DNA from: Nocardioides sp.
GTDB taxonomy: Bacteria; Actinomycetota; Actinomycetes; Propionibacteriales; Nocardioidaceae
Length of the DNA stretch: 24,757 nt
Direction of reading: 5' to 3'
Assembly: GCA_025965295.1 (NCBI GenBank)
Contig: JAOPXF010000287.1
Location: 1-24,757 of the forward strand
Part shown: one piece after another, positions 14,083-22,175 of the stretch
Numbering within the stretch: position 1 is the stretch's first letter
Layout of the letters: every line of letters starts with the position of its first letter
Made by a program: the position numbers and the translations under genes
The notes under the pieces: model-generated
Databases searched by the model: none
What the model saw: the letters and a program-made list of their open reading frames with translations, nothing else
Told to the model about the DNA's origin: nothing

Positions 14083-14553
14083 TTATGCAGTGTGCGCGAT
14101 GGGGACGCTGGCCGCGACAGCCGACTGGCTATTGGTCTCCGCCATGAGGAGCCCGGTGTCCGGGTCCGGACCGGAGCCGAAGTCGACGATGATCGGCACC
14201 TCACCCCACCTTCTGCTTCTGGCCTGCTCGGCGATCAAGCGCGGCAACTGGTGGATCGACCTGCGGATCCCGCCCATCTCCACCTCGACCGGCTCCATGC
14301 CGTCCTGGGCACCCTGACGGACCTGCTCACCAAGGACCGCGATCTGACCGTTGAGGACCGCGATCGTGGCCTCGGACAGGGTGATCGCGTCCGTCGTCGC
14401 CGCGATCACCCCCCGCTCCCCGCGGCAGCACCGACATCGGCCCGTCGCCGGCGACAGCCGCCCGTGCTGCAGCAGCGTGTCCATGATCGCCGCCGCGCAG
14501 GGCCCGTCGACCTCGAGCGCCAGCTCCACGAGCGCGTCGTGCTCGGCCGTCAC
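14083..14553 (-). CDS. Unknown protein with cysteine cluster
   Basis: 156 residues from a GTG preceded by GAAGG. The first part is helical (ALVELALEVDGPCAAAIMDTLL), followed by a cysteine cluster CRCCRGERG at about 40-48, a helix-rich middle (SEATIAVLNGQIAVLGEQV) and a RRSIHQLPRLIAEQA segment. The third codon positions are strongly GC-rich on this strand, which supports coding here rather than on the plus strand. Its stop is followed at once by the start of the 13705-14082 gene. Function unknown. Confidence 0.5.
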   Translation of the reverse strand: MTAEHDALVELALEVDGPCAAAIMDTLLQHGRLSPATGRCRCCRGERGVIAATTDAITLSEATIAVLNGQIAVLGEQVRQGAQDGMEPVEVEMGGIRRSIHQLPRLIAEQARSRRWGEVPIIVDFGSGPDPDTGLLMAETNSQSAVAASVPIAHTA

Positions 14554-14897
14554 GACGCCTTCACCGCCCGACGGTCAGACCACCCCACACCCCGTGCGTC
14601 TCCCGAGCCGCGATCGCGAACGCCCGACACCCCCCAGCACGGACACCACGAGCACGCCTCGACCGCGGACTCCTGTCGGGCCGCAGCAGCCGGGTAGCCC
14701 GTGTCGCCCATCAGGCCCCCGGGTCGACCTCACACCCCAGACAGACACCGCACACGACGATCGCGCCCTTTAGTGCCAACCACTCCCCGCGAGCCGTGGC
14801 AGGAACCTGCCACCCCGGCCACTCGCGCATCTGAGCAGAAACGTCGGTGGTCCCACCTAGCGTCGTTGTCGACACCACCACAGAACCGGGAGGCCCC
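14554..14897. other. Intergenic stretch with small inverted repeats
   Basis: No convincing gene in 344 bp. It must contain the promoters of the divergent genes on each side. The clearest structures are the inverted repeat at 14796-14813 and a smaller GGTGG-TC-CCACC near 14847-14858. Confidence 0.4.
14796..14813. promoter_or_regulatory. Perfect inverted repeat GTGGCAGG-AA-CCTGCCAC
   Basis: Two 8-bp arms pair perfectly with a 2-bp centre, 84 bp before the zinc-finger-like microprotein. The short centre favours a dimeric protein binding site over an RNA hairpin. Function unknown. Confidence 0.35.
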
Positions 14898-15041
14898 ATG
14901 AACGAATGCAGGCACTGCGGCGCAGAGATGGCCGACGAAGGACGCCACCGCCGTTGGCACGACGAGATCGCCCGAGACGTGACCCGGCTTCAGCAACAGG
15001 TCCAAAGCCTCGAGGAGCGCGTATTGAGTCCCCGTCGCTGA
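14898..15041 (+). CDS. Zinc-finger-like coiled-coil microprotein
   Basis: 47 residues from the ATG at 14898, with CGGGAGG just upstream. The order C4-x2-C7-x9-H17-x3-H21 (CRHCGAEMADEGRHRRWH) fits a small zinc finger, and residues 24-44 (ARDVTRLQQQVQSLEERV) form a coiled coil. Such proteins could dimerise and bind nucleic acid or a partner. The next gene starts 36 bp later on the same strand and has a similar ribosome site. Confidence 0.55.
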   Translation: MNECRHCGAEMADEGRHRRWHDEIARDVTRLQQQVQSLEERVLSPRR

Positions 15042-15077
15042 GCGGGCGCTTCCGCCCACCCATTTCGAGGTGCCGAG

Positions 15078-15536
15078 ATGCCCCGATCCGCCGATGACAG
15101 CTGGGCCAGCCAGGACCTGCCCTTCCTCGTCGAGCTAGAGGCGCAGCTGCAACTGTCACCCCGCACGCCGATCAGCGCCCGGGACGTCGGCAACGCCCTC
15201 AGCTGGACCGACATCGACCTCATCCGATCCCTGCACAACCTCCGTCGCGGCGGGTACATCCGCGACCAAGGCCGGCCAAGGCGCGCTGGGGCCGGGCCAC
15301 TCATCACGCCCCTCGACGTCACCGAGAAGGCGCTGTACGCCGTAGGCCGCTGGCCCACCCCAGAGACCGCACTCAACCGGATGATCACCGCTCTCGAGGC
15401 CATCGCCGAGAACACCGACGACGAAGACACCCGCACCAGGGCCCGCAAGGTCCTCAACGGCCTCACCGGCGCCGGCCGCGCGATCGGCATCAGCGTCGCA
15501 GCCGCCGCCATCACCGGCCAGATCCCAGGACAGTGA
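15078..15536 (+). CDS. Unknown protein with winged-helix-like N-terminus
   Basis: 152 residues, ATG at 15078 after GAGGTG. Residues 10-75 (LPFLVELEAQLQLSPRTPISARDVGNALS, then DIDLIRSLHNLRRGGYIRDQG, later LDVTEKALYAVGRW) resemble a winged helix used for DNA or protein binding. The C-terminal third is helical (MITALEAIAENTDDEDTRTRARKVLNGL) and ends in a short hydrophobic stretch (AIGISVAAAAITG). The stop overlaps the start of the next gene (GTGA), so the two are coupled. Not recognised. Confidence 0.6.
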   Translation: MPRSADDSWASQDLPFLVELEAQLQLSPRTPISARDVGNALSWTDIDLIRSLHNLRRGGYIRDQGRPRRAGAGPLITPLDVTEKALYAVGRWPTPETALNRMITALEAIAENTDDEDTRTRARKVLNGLTGAGRAIGISVAAAAITGQIPGQ

Positions 15537-15970
15537 CGATGGATACGAGCCACGTGGCGTCCGCGGCGCCTCTCATCTCTGCGATCGCCACAGGCCTTGT
15601 CGGTGTCGTCGGGCTTGCGCGCGGAACCGGGCGAGTGCGCACTCGGCTCAAGAGCGACGTGGAGATCCTTGCGTCTCTCCCGCCCGGGCCGGCGCGTGAC
15701 CGGTGGCTCGCGCACGTCGAGGCCACCGTCGACCGACTCGTTGAGGACGAGACAGACAAGACGCGGGATTGGCCAATGCTCATCCCCGCGATGCTGGTTG
15801 CACCAGGACTCGCGGCACTGACCGCCTGGCTCATCCTCGAAGGCGGGTGGTGGCAGTACCTGCTTGCAGTTCCGACAGGGCTCCTGGGCCTGATCTTCGT
15901 CTACGGCATCTTCGAGACTGGTCAGAAGGCGAAGCGCGACGGGCGTGGGTTCCGAACAGATGAGCAATAG
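15533..15970 (+). CDS. Small membrane protein, unknown function
   Basis: 145 residues. One hydrophobic segment at about 9-29 and two near 82-102 and 105-127 suggest three membrane spans with a charged cytoplasmic segment between (RTRLKSDVEILASLPPGPARDRW, DETDKTRDW). The GTG at 15533 overlaps the stop of the previous gene; an ATG six bases later is an alternative. Translational coupling suggests a joint role with the winged-helix-like protein. Confidence 0.6.
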   Translation: MTMDTSHVASAAPLISAIATGLVGVVGLARGTGRVRTRLKSDVEILASLPPGPARDRWLAHVEATVDRLVEDETDKTRDWPMLIPAMLVAPGLAALTAWLILEGGWWQYLLAVPTGLLGLIFVYGIFETGQKAKRDGRGFRTDEQ

Positions 15971-16048
15971 CCGCTGCGTTCGAGGCGGGCCGGAAGAGGT
16001 CTTGTCAGCTGTCAAGGGGCTGGCTTCTGGCCTGCGACAACGCCCGGC

Positions 16049-16068
16049 GTGGGTGCAGTGTGGGTGCA
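16049..16068 (+). repeat. Paired GTGGGTGCA repeats, 11-bp spacing
   Basis: GTGGGTGCA occurs at 16049-16057 and 16060-16068. The same pair in reverse orientation lies at 16339-16358 (GCACCCAC at 16340 and 16351, also 11 bp apart). Two tandem sites one helical turn apart, facing a second pair, resemble integrase arm-type sites. Confidence 0.5.
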
Positions 16069-16338
16069 CTCACGACCCGCTCCACATCACGCTGAGCCGG
16101 GCAGGCTGAGGCGGTCACGGAACCGAGGACGGTCGACCAGGGGGATCAGCTTCTGCGTCGTCTCGACCCCCAGGGCCATGGCCACCCGCACCAGGTCCTC
16201 CCTGAGCCAGCACCTCGAGGTCGCCACGAACCGTCGCGATCGCATCTGGGATCGAGCCGGCCGACACCGCGGCCTCCAGTCCACCGAGCACGACGTGGCC
16301 AACGCAGCGGCCGTTCTCGTGGCCCCGCGGAAAGCTCC

Positions 16339-16358
16339 TGCACCCACAGAGCACCCAC
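16339..16358 (-). repeat. Inverted partner of the GTGGGTGCA pair
   Basis: TGCACCCAC, three bases, then GCACCCAC. It is the reverse-orientation partner of 16049-16068 and lies 73 bp from the tRNA 3' end, where an attachment site of an integrating element would be expected. Confidence 0.5.
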
Positions 16359-16379
16359 AAGGGGGGTGAGAACGAGGAA

Positions 16380-16412
16380 GAGGCCGCCTCCGCGATGAGC
16401 GGAAACGGCCTC
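16380..16412 (-). terminator. Strong hairpin downstream of tRNA-Pro
   Basis: GAGGCCG at 16380-16386 pairs with CGGCCTC at 16406-16412, and inside them TCCGC pairs with GCGGA around a GATGA loop. On the minus strand it follows the tRNA 3' end by 18 bp and is followed by TTCCTCGTTC, a weak T-rich tract. A terminator for the tRNA transcript is likely. Confidence 0.6.
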
Positions 16413-16430
16413 TGACCTGCTGTTATTCGG

Positions 16431-16504
<74 letters not shown>

Positions 16505-16516
16505 AAAGCCTTCCGT

Positions 16517-16540
16517 GGCCTCGACGAGCTCGACCACCGG
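16517..16540 (-). repeat. Second copy of the GGTGGTCGAG repeat
   Basis: The reverse complement begins CCGGTGGTCGAGCTCGTCGA and matches the copy at 6659-6682 at 22 of 24 positions. It lies 12 bp upstream of the tRNA-Pro gene. Confidence 0.55.
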
Positions 16541-16589
16541 AGAGCGTGTGAACACTATCGCAGCCTCCCCGGTGACGAGGAATCGGCCT

Positions 16590-17594
16590 CTACCGTGTCG
16601 CGGCGCTGTCGTCGGAGACCTTCAGGCTGGAGGTGTCGACGGCGACGAACGCGCGGGCCGGGATCCGCTTGAGGTCCTCGACGAGACGGGTCGGCCAGGC
16701 CCTGTTCTGCTCGCCCTGGAAGTACCACGGCGAGCCGTTGTCGGCGAGCACCAGCCCGTAGGTCTTCATCGCGGCGATGACGGCCCTGGCCCCGGGTGAG
16801 AACCCGTCGGTCGAGAAGCCGGCCCGGAGCCGGAAGCGCGCGCCCATCGGCGGGTAGGCCAGGCTGGCGCGCGACCCGGCATCGTGGCGGGCCGGCCAGA
16901 GGTGGTGGCGGCTGGTGACGTCGGTGGTGAAGCGGATCGCGTGGTCGACGTCGCGCGCCTTGACCTCGTTCCACCGCAGCAGGCCGGGCAGCACCGGCAG
17001 CCCGGCGGCGTCGGCGGAGGTCCAGCCGTCCGGGCGCAGCACGTTGCTGCGCAGCGACCAGACGGCACCGGAGCCGGCGTGCCACCTCCCGCCGGTGCGG
17101 CGGGTCGCGAAGGTCTCATAGAGGCGGCAGGAGCCCTCGTCGACGACGATCGCGTGCCGGTCACCCGACGAGCCGCGCCCGCCCTCGATGCGGGTGTCGT
17201 GACCGAGCGGGTACCTCACCTTGTCGCTCTCGCTGGCGTAGGTGAAGCGCACCTTCACCCGGGGGTGCGAGTGCTTCACCACGGTGACCGGGATGCCGTA
17301 GTTCGGGCCGTCGCCGTACGACGGCCCGAAGTCCGGGTGCAGGTCGCGGTCGGTCGACATGTGCGAGAGCCACTGGCGGCTGCGCGGGTGGCGGGGCAGG
17401 TTGCTGATGTCGGCGTGCCAGTAGTTGTCATCGGGAAACGCCGTGCACGACGTGCCCGCGACCGGCCTCGCCCCGCCGTCGATCGGCCTCGCCCCGCCGG
17501 CGGCCGTCCGCGCCCCGCTCGGGGGCGCGGCCAGCGACAGCGAGGCGGCGGTCAGGACAAGGACAAGGACGAGGACACCCGGGAGTCGACGCAT
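16590..17594 (-). CDS. Secreted protein of unknown function
   Basis: 334 residues with a Sec signal peptide (MRRLPGVLVLVLVLTAASLSLA) and then a short Gly-Ala-Arg-Pro tandem segment (GGARPIDGGARPVAG) encoded by an 18-bp DNA repeat near 17460-17500. The mature part has striking blocks: FPDDNYWHADISNLP, GDRHAIVVD, CRLYETFA, GSGAVWSLRSN, LRWNEV, DHAIRFT, PPMGARFRL, GLVLADNGSPWYFQGE. I remember this layout as a widespread secreted family without known activity. The many conserved Asp, Glu, His and Trp residues would suit a hydrolase or a carbohydrate-binding protein, but no catalytic signature is clear. It begins 21 bp after the end of der on the same strand. Confidence 0.7.
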   Translation of the reverse strand: MRRLPGVLVLVLVLTAASLSLAAPPSGARTAAGGARPIDGGARPVAGTSCTAFPDDNYWHADISNLPRHPRSRQWLSHMSTDRDLHPDFGPSYGDGPNYGIPVTVVKHSHPRVKVRFTYASESDKVRYPLGHDTRIEGGRGSSGDRHAIVVDEGSCRLYETFATRRTGGRWHAGSGAVWSLRSNVLRPDGWTSADAAGLPVLPGLLRWNEVKARDVDHAIRFTTDVTSRHHLWPARHDAGSRASLAYPPMGARFRLRAGFSTDGFSPGARAVIAAMKTYGLVLADNGSPWYFQGEQNRAWPTRLVEDLKRIPARAFVAVDTSSLKVSDDSAATR

Positions 17595-17615
17595 GCCCCG
17601 ACGGTAGCCCCGGGA

Positions 17616-19019
17616 CTACCGCTTGCGCTTCTCGCGCGGGCGCTGCTGGAGCACGATCGGGGTGCCGGCGAAGCCGAACTCCTCGCGCAGGCGACGCTCG
17701 ATGTAGCGCTCGTAGCCGGCGTCCAGCTTGCCGCTGGTGAAGAGGATGAACATCGGCGGCGCGGTCTGCGCCTGGGTGCCGAAGAGGATCTTCGGCTGCT
17801 TGCCGCTGCGCACCGGGTGGGGGTGCTCGGCGACCAGGCGACCCAGGAACGCGTTGAGCGTGCCGGTCGAGATCCGGGTCTCCCAACCGGCGATCGCCTT
17901 GTCGAGGGCCGGGACCAGCCGGTCGACGTGCCAGCCGGTGCGGGCGGTCACGTTGATCCGCGGCGCCCACTGGACCTGCACGAGCTCGCGCTCGATCTCG
18001 CGCTCGAGGTAGTAGCGGCGCTCCTCGTCAACGAGGTCCCACTTGTTGAACGCGATGACCAGCGCCCGGCCCGCCTCGCGGATCGTCTGGATGATCCGCA
18101 GGTCCTGCTCGGAGATCGACTCGCCGCCGTCGATGACCAGCACGGCCACCTCGGCGCGGTCGATCGCGGTGCTGGTGCGCAGCGAGGCGTAGTACTCGTG
18201 GCCCGACGCCTCCTTGACCCGCTTGCGGATGCCGGCGGTGTCGATGAAGCGCCAGGTGCGCCCGCCGAGCTCGACCAGCTCGTCGACCGGGTCGACCGTG
18301 GTGCCGGCGACGTTGTCGACGACCACCCGGTCCTCCTGGGCCAGCTGGTTGAGCAGCGAGGACTTGCCGACGTTGGGCTTGCCGACGATCGCGATCCGGC
18401 GCGGGCCGCCGACCTGCCCGATCACCTCCGGCGGGGGCTCGGGCAGCGCGGCCAGGACGGCGTCGAGCATGTCGCCCGAGCCACGCCCGTGCAGGGCGGA
18501 GACGCAGTACGGCTCGCCGAGCCCGAGGTTCCACAGGCCGTAGGCCTCGGCCTCGGTGCGCTGGTCGTCGACCTTGTTGGCCGCCAGGATCACCGGCTTC
18601 TTCGAGGCCCGCAGGATCTTCACGACCGCCGCGTCGGTGTCGGTGATGCCGACCGTCGCGTCGACCACGAACAGCACGGCGTCGGCCAGGCTGACCGCGA
18701 TCTCGGCCTGGGCCGCGATCCGCTCGGCGAGGCCGCGCGCGTCGGGACTCCAGCCGCCCGTGTCGACGACGGTGAACGCGCGGCCGTTCCAGTTGGCGTC
18801 GTACGACACCCGGTCCCGGGTGACGCCCGGGACGTCCTCGACGACCGCCTCGCGGCGGCCGATGATGCGGTTCACGAGCGTCGACTTGCCGACGTTCGGG
18901 CGGCCCACCACGGCCAGCACCGGGACGGGGCCCTGCGCGTCCGCGTCGAACCCGCCGTCGCCGGCGTCGCCGCCCTGGTCCTGGGTGGTCTCGTCGGGCT
19001 CGGGGTACCCCTCGCTCAT
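17616..19019 (-). CDS. der: Ribosome-associated GTPase Der
   Basis: 467 residues. Two tandem GTPase domains are complete: G1 GRPNVGKS at 39-46, DTGG at 86-89 and NKVD at 148-151; then GKPNVGKS at 213-220, DTAG and NKWD. The C-terminal KH-like domain ends in QQRPREKRKR. Der (EngA) has two GTPase domains and helps assemble the 50S subunit. Residues 1-32 are an acidic, Gly-rich extension common in actinobacterial Der. The start is the ATG at 19019, which overlaps the stop of plsC (ATGA); the frame is open further upstream, but that text matches plsC in another frame. Confidence 0.95.
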   Translation of the reverse strand: MSEGYPEPDETTQDQGGDAGDGGFDADAQGPVPVLAVVGRPNVGKSTLVNRIIGRREAVVEDVPGVTRDRVSYDANWNGRAFTVVDTGGWSPDARGLAERIAAQAEIAVSLADAVLFVVDATVGITDTDAAVVKILRASKKPVILAANKVDDQRTEAEAYGLWNLGLGEPYCVSALHGRGSGDMLDAVLAALPEPPPEVIGQVGGPRRIAIVGKPNVGKSSLLNQLAQEDRVVVDNVAGTTVDPVDELVELGGRTWRFIDTAGIRKRVKEASGHEYYASLRTSTAIDRAEVAVLVIDGGESISEQDLRIIQTIREAGRALVIAFNKWDLVDEERRYYLEREIERELVQVQWAPRINVTARTGWHVDRLVPALDKAIAGWETRISTGTLNAFLGRLVAEHPHPVRSGKQPKILFGTQAQTAPPMFILFTSGKLDAGYERYIERRLREEFGFAGTPIVLQQRPREKRKR

Positions 19020-19774
19020 GATGCTCCTTGCTCGGTGACCCCGGTGGCGGGGTCGGGTTCGACGTCGTGGGCGGGCAGCGGACCGGGCAGTTCTCGGCCC
19101 GTCGACGCGCGCGCCTGGTCCAGGTGGACCAGCATGTGCTCTCTGAGCAACATCGAGACCCGCTCCACTTGTTCCTGGGTGCGTGGCCACGGGACGGGAT
19201 CGAGGGTGCGGGGCGGTCCGAAGACGACGTCGACGACTCCCCCGCGCGGCGGCAGCGAGTCGGTGTGGCCACCGGGCTCGCGGGTGCCGAGGAACGCGAC
19301 CGGCACGACCGGGGCCCCGGTGACGAGGGCGAAGTACGCCGCGCCGCGATGGAAGCGCTGCAGGTCTCCCGCCCCGCGACGCCCCTCGGGGAAGATGCCG
19401 ATGGTGCCGCCGTCGCGCAGCACCCGCAGGCAGGTCCGCACCGCGCGCGGGTCGACGTGGAAGCGGTCCAGCGGGATCTGCCCCGACGCCCGCAGGAACG
19501 GGCCCAGCAGACCGTGGAACATCTCGCTCTTGGTCAGCGCGTGCACGGGCCGCGGCGCGAAGATCGCGAGGACCGGCCCGTCGGCGATGCCCACGTGGTT
19601 GGAGGCGAAGATCACGCCACCACGACGGGGCACGTGGTGGGTGCCGTGCAGGCGGACGCCGAACCGGCGGCGGATGACGGCGCGCGCCAGCGGCCGCAAC
19701 GGGTGCAGCAGGACCCGCGCGGGGTGGCGGACCCCGTCGCTGCGCGGCAGCTCGTGATGACGGGAGGCGGTCAC
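19016..19774 (-). CDS. plsC: 1-acyl-glycerol-3-phosphate acyltransferase-like
   Basis: 252 residues. The acyltransferase motifs are present: NHVGIAD (HX4D catalytic pair) near residue 59, GQIPLDRF, and FPEGRR near residue 128. Such proteins add an acyl chain to lysophosphatidic acid in phospholipid synthesis, on the inner face of the membrane. No transmembrane segment stands out. It starts at a GTG that overlaps the cmk stop (GTGA) and its end overlaps der (ATGA), so cmk-plsC-der is one translationally coupled unit. Exact acyl acceptor unproven. Confidence 0.85.
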   Translation of the reverse strand: MTASRHHELPRSDGVRHPARVLLHPLRPLARAVIRRRFGVRLHGTHHVPRRGGVIFASNHVGIADGPVLAIFAPRPVHALTKSEMFHGLLGPFLRASGQIPLDRFHVDPRAVRTCLRVLRDGGTIGIFPEGRRGAGDLQRFHRGAAYFALVTGAPVVPVAFLGTREPGGHTDSLPPRGGVVDVVFGPPRTLDPVPWPRTQEQVERVSMLLREHMLVHLDQARASTGRELPGPLPAHDVEPDPATGVTEQGAS

Positions 19775-20472
19775 GCGGGTGCCTCCACCGCCTCCACGAG
19801 CGCGACCACCAGGTCGATCACCTCGTCGAGGGTGTGCGGGGTCGTGTCGATGTGGACCGCGCCGTCGGCCCGCACCAGCGGGGAGACGGTGCGGCCGGAG
19901 TCGATCTTGTCGCGCGCCAGCAGCGAGGCCTCGGTCGCCGACACGTCCGAACCGCCCTCCTCGGCGGCCCGGCGTACGGCGCGGGCGGCGGCGTCGGCGG
20001 TCAGGAAGACCTTCACCGGGGCGTCGGGAGCGACCACGGAGCCGATGTCGCGTCCCTCGACGACGATGCCGCCGTCGGCCGCGATCGCCTCGCGCTGGAG
20101 CGCCACGAGCCGGGCGCGCACCTCGGGGACGGCGCTGACCGGGGACACCGAGCCGGTGACGTCCTCACCACGGATCGCCTCGGCGACGTCGACCCCCTCG
20201 ACGGTGATCGTCGGGGCGAGCGGGTCGGTGCCGGAGACGATCGCGGGGTCGCCGGCGCGGGCGGCGACGGCCTCCGGGTCGTGGACGTCGACACCCTCGC
20301 GGAGCATCCACCAGGTGATGCCGCGGTACATCGCGCCGGTGTCCAGGTAGCGCAGCCCGAGCCGGGCGGCGACGCCGCGCGACGTGCTGGACTTGCCCGA
20401 TCCCGAGGGTCCGTCGATGGCGACGACGAGGCCGGTCCCGAGGCTCTCGGATGCGGGGGCGCTGCTGGGCAC
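19771..20472 (-). CDS. cmk: Cytidylate kinase
   Basis: 233 residues from a GTG. P-loop GPSGSGKSS at 21-29, then RYLDTGAMYRGITWW, which holds the CMP-binding residues, VSAVPEVRARLVALQR, VVEGRDIGSVVAPDAPVKVFLTA and a lid region RDKIDSGRTVSPL. This phosphorylates CMP and dCMP with ATP for nucleotide synthesis. It is followed immediately by plsC and preceded by tyrA after 59 bp. Confidence 0.95.
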   Translation of the reverse strand: MPSSAPASESLGTGLVVAIDGPSGSGKSSTSRGVAARLGLRYLDTGAMYRGITWWMLREGVDVHDPEAVAARAGDPAIVSGTDPLAPTITVEGVDVAEAIRGEDVTGSVSPVSAVPEVRARLVALQREAIAADGGIVVEGRDIGSVVAPDAPVKVFLTADAAARAVRRAAEEGGSDVSATEASLLARDKIDSGRTVSPLVRADGAVHIDTTPHTLDEVIDLVVALVEAVEAPA

Positions 20473-20531
20473 GTGCCGGCCTGCTCTCTGCTGGGGGTAC
20501 GCGTGTCGACGCGTGGTTTGCAGCCCGCAGC

Positions 20532-21599
20532 CTACCGGTGGGTCACCCATCCACGAGATTCCAGAGAGCCCAGGAGGTGCTCCGCGCCGGCCTCCTCGAC
20601 CAGCAGCTCGACGAGGCCGACCGGGCGACCCGGGTCGTGGTCGATGTGGACGTCCTCGATGTTGACCCCGCTCTCGCCGGCGTCGGCGAAGAGGCGGGCC
20701 AGCTCGCCCGGATGGTCGGGCACGGAGACGAAGACCGACCGGGTCGGCCGGGTGGGTCCGCCGTGCTTGCCGGGGATCGCCCGGGTCCCGGCGACGCCAC
20801 GGGCGAGCAGGGCGCCCAGGTCGGCGCGGGCGCCGCTGGAGACGGCCTCGATGAGCACGTCGAGCTGGCCGCGGACCTCGTCGAGGAGGCCCAGGACCGC
20901 CTCGGAGTTGCCGGTGACGATCTGCTCCCACAGGGCCGGGTCTCCCCCGGCCACCCGGGTGACGTCGCGGACGCCCTGGCCGGACAGGGCCAGGTGCTCC
21001 GGGGGTGCGTCGGCCAGCCGGCCGGCCACCAGGACGGCGAGCAGGTGCGGCAGGTGCGACGTACGGGCCACCGCCCGGTCGTGCTCCTCCGGGGTGAGGA
21101 CGACCGGGACCGCGCCGCAGAGCCGGGCCAGCTCGTCGACCAGGGCCACGGCCTCGGGCGCCGAGGTGGAGTGGGGGGTGACGGCCCACGGCCGGCCGTC
21201 GAACAGGGCGGCGCTCGCGGCCAGCGGGCCCGAGCGCTCGGAGCCGGCCATCGGGTGGCCACCGACGTAGCGCGCGACGCCGGGCTCGCCCGCCACCGCC
21301 CGCAGGGGCTCGGTCTTGATGCTGCCGACGTCGGTCACGACGGCGTCGGAGGCGCCCAGGGCGCGGGCGATCTCGGTGCCGAGGTGATCCGGCGGCACGG
21401 CGACCACGACCAGCTGTGGCACGTCGCCCTCGGCGCGCGCACGTCCGGCACCGAGCCCGGAGGCGGTACGGACGTTCTCGCCGGAGGTGTCGGTGAGCAG
21501 CACGTCGAGGCCGGCCCGGCGGCAGGCGAGGGCGATCGAGGTGCCGAGCAGCCCGGCGCCGACCACCTCGACCGGCCCGGTCAGCCGCCGCTCAGTCAT
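20532..21599 (-). CDS. tyrA: Prephenate dehydrogenase with ACT domain
   Basis: 355 residues. Rossmann motif VVGAGLLGTSIAL near 12-24, then VTDVGSIK, GGHPMAGSERSGP and the helical dimer domain (SHLPHLLAVLVAG, SGQGVRDVTRVAGGDPALW). From about residue 285, SVFVSVPDHPGELARLFADAGESGVNIEDVHID is an ACT domain, which usually binds tyrosine for feedback control. It catalyses NAD(P)-dependent oxidation of prephenate toward tyrosine. The ATG at 21599 overlaps the aroH end by 8 bp, so the two are coupled. Confidence 0.93.
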   Translation of the reverse strand: MTERRLTGPVEVVGAGLLGTSIALACRRAGLDVLLTDTSGENVRTASGLGAGRARAEGDVPQLVVVAVPPDHLGTEIARALGASDAVVTDVGSIKTEPLRAVAGEPGVARYVGGHPMAGSERSGPLAASAALFDGRPWAVTPHSTSAPEAVALVDELARLCGAVPVVLTPEEHDRAVARTSHLPHLLAVLVAGRLADAPPEHLALSGQGVRDVTRVAGGDPALWEQIVTGNSEAVLGLLDEVRGQLDVLIEAVSSGARADLGALLARGVAGTRAIPGKHGGPTRPTRSVFVSVPDHPGELARLFADAGESGVNIEDVHIDHDPGRPVGLVELLVEEAGAEHLLGSLESRGWVTHR

Positions 21600-22002
21600 C
21601 GGCGGGATCGCCGGCCGGTTCGTCGTCGGGCACGGACCGCACCCGGGTCAGGTCGCTGCGCAGGGCCGCGGCCCCGTGCAGGTAGACGTGGGTGATGTCG
21701 GACCGCGGCAGGTCGGTCTCGACGTGCGCCATCATCCGCACCACCCGCGGCATCGAGCCCGCGATCTCGAGCTCGCGCGCGCAGATCAGCGGGACGTCCC
21801 CGAAGCCCAGGCGGCGGGCGGCGTACGCAGGGAACTCCGAGACCAGGTCGGACGTCGCCGTGAAGATCACCGAGATGAAGTCGTCGACCTCGAGGCCGTT
21901 GGACTCCATCACGTCGATCACCATCTCCGCGACCCGCTCGAGCAGGTGGTCGCGCACGTCGTCGTCGAGCTGGGTGGCACCCCGGACCGCTCGCACCGCC
22001 AC
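21592..22002 (-). CDS. aroH: Chorismate mutase, AroH class
   Basis: 136 residues from a GTG preceded by AGGAGGAG. VRAVRGATQLDDD, TATSDLVSEFPAYAARRLGF, PLICARELEIAGSMPRVVRMM and THVYLHGAAALRSDL are characteristic of the AroH-type (trimeric, Bacillus-like) chorismate mutase, not of the helical AroQ type. It converts chorismate to prephenate, the substrate of the next enzyme, TyrA. Length matches the family. Confidence 0.93.
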   Translation of the reverse strand: MAVRAVRGATQLDDDVRDHLLERVAEMVIDVMESNGLEVDDFISVIFTATSDLVSEFPAYAARRLGFGDVPLICARELEIAGSMPRVVRMMAHVETDLPRSDITHVYLHGAAALRSDLTRVRSVPDDEPAGDPADD

Positions 22003-22104
22003 GTCTGCTCCTCCTGCTGGTCACCGTCGTCGGACGGGGCAAGGCTAGCGAGCCCCACGCGTCGACGAGCGCCGGGCGCCGCACGGTCCAGTGGGTGAAC
22101 GGGT

Positions 22105-22128
22105 CCGGTGGTCGAGCGGGTCCGCAGT
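22105..22128 (+). repeat. Partial third copy of the GGTGGTCGAG repeat
   Basis: Starts CCGGTGGTCGAGC as in the copy at 6659-6682, then diverges. It lies in the gap between aroH and the secreted Ig-like protein. Confidence 0.35.
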
Positions 22129-22175
22129 CGGCCTCTCGCGCGAACCTTTCGTCGACACTCGGCATCTGACCAGGC

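Larger units (their letters stand above)
15971..16379. other. Non-coding or decayed stretch next to tRNA-Pro
   Basis: No intact gene. On the minus strand two frames hold gene-like pieces, GGLEAAVSAGSIPDAIATVRGD and LGVETTQKLIPLVDRPRF, that would join with a frame change and end at 16087, so a small gene may have decayed here. The stretch also holds two pairs of repeats listed separately. Confidence 0.35.

Noticed and set aside
16884..19757. 957-residue plus-strand frame opposite der and the secreted protein
   Set aside because: It is the antisense of well-supported genes and has only low-complexity residues.
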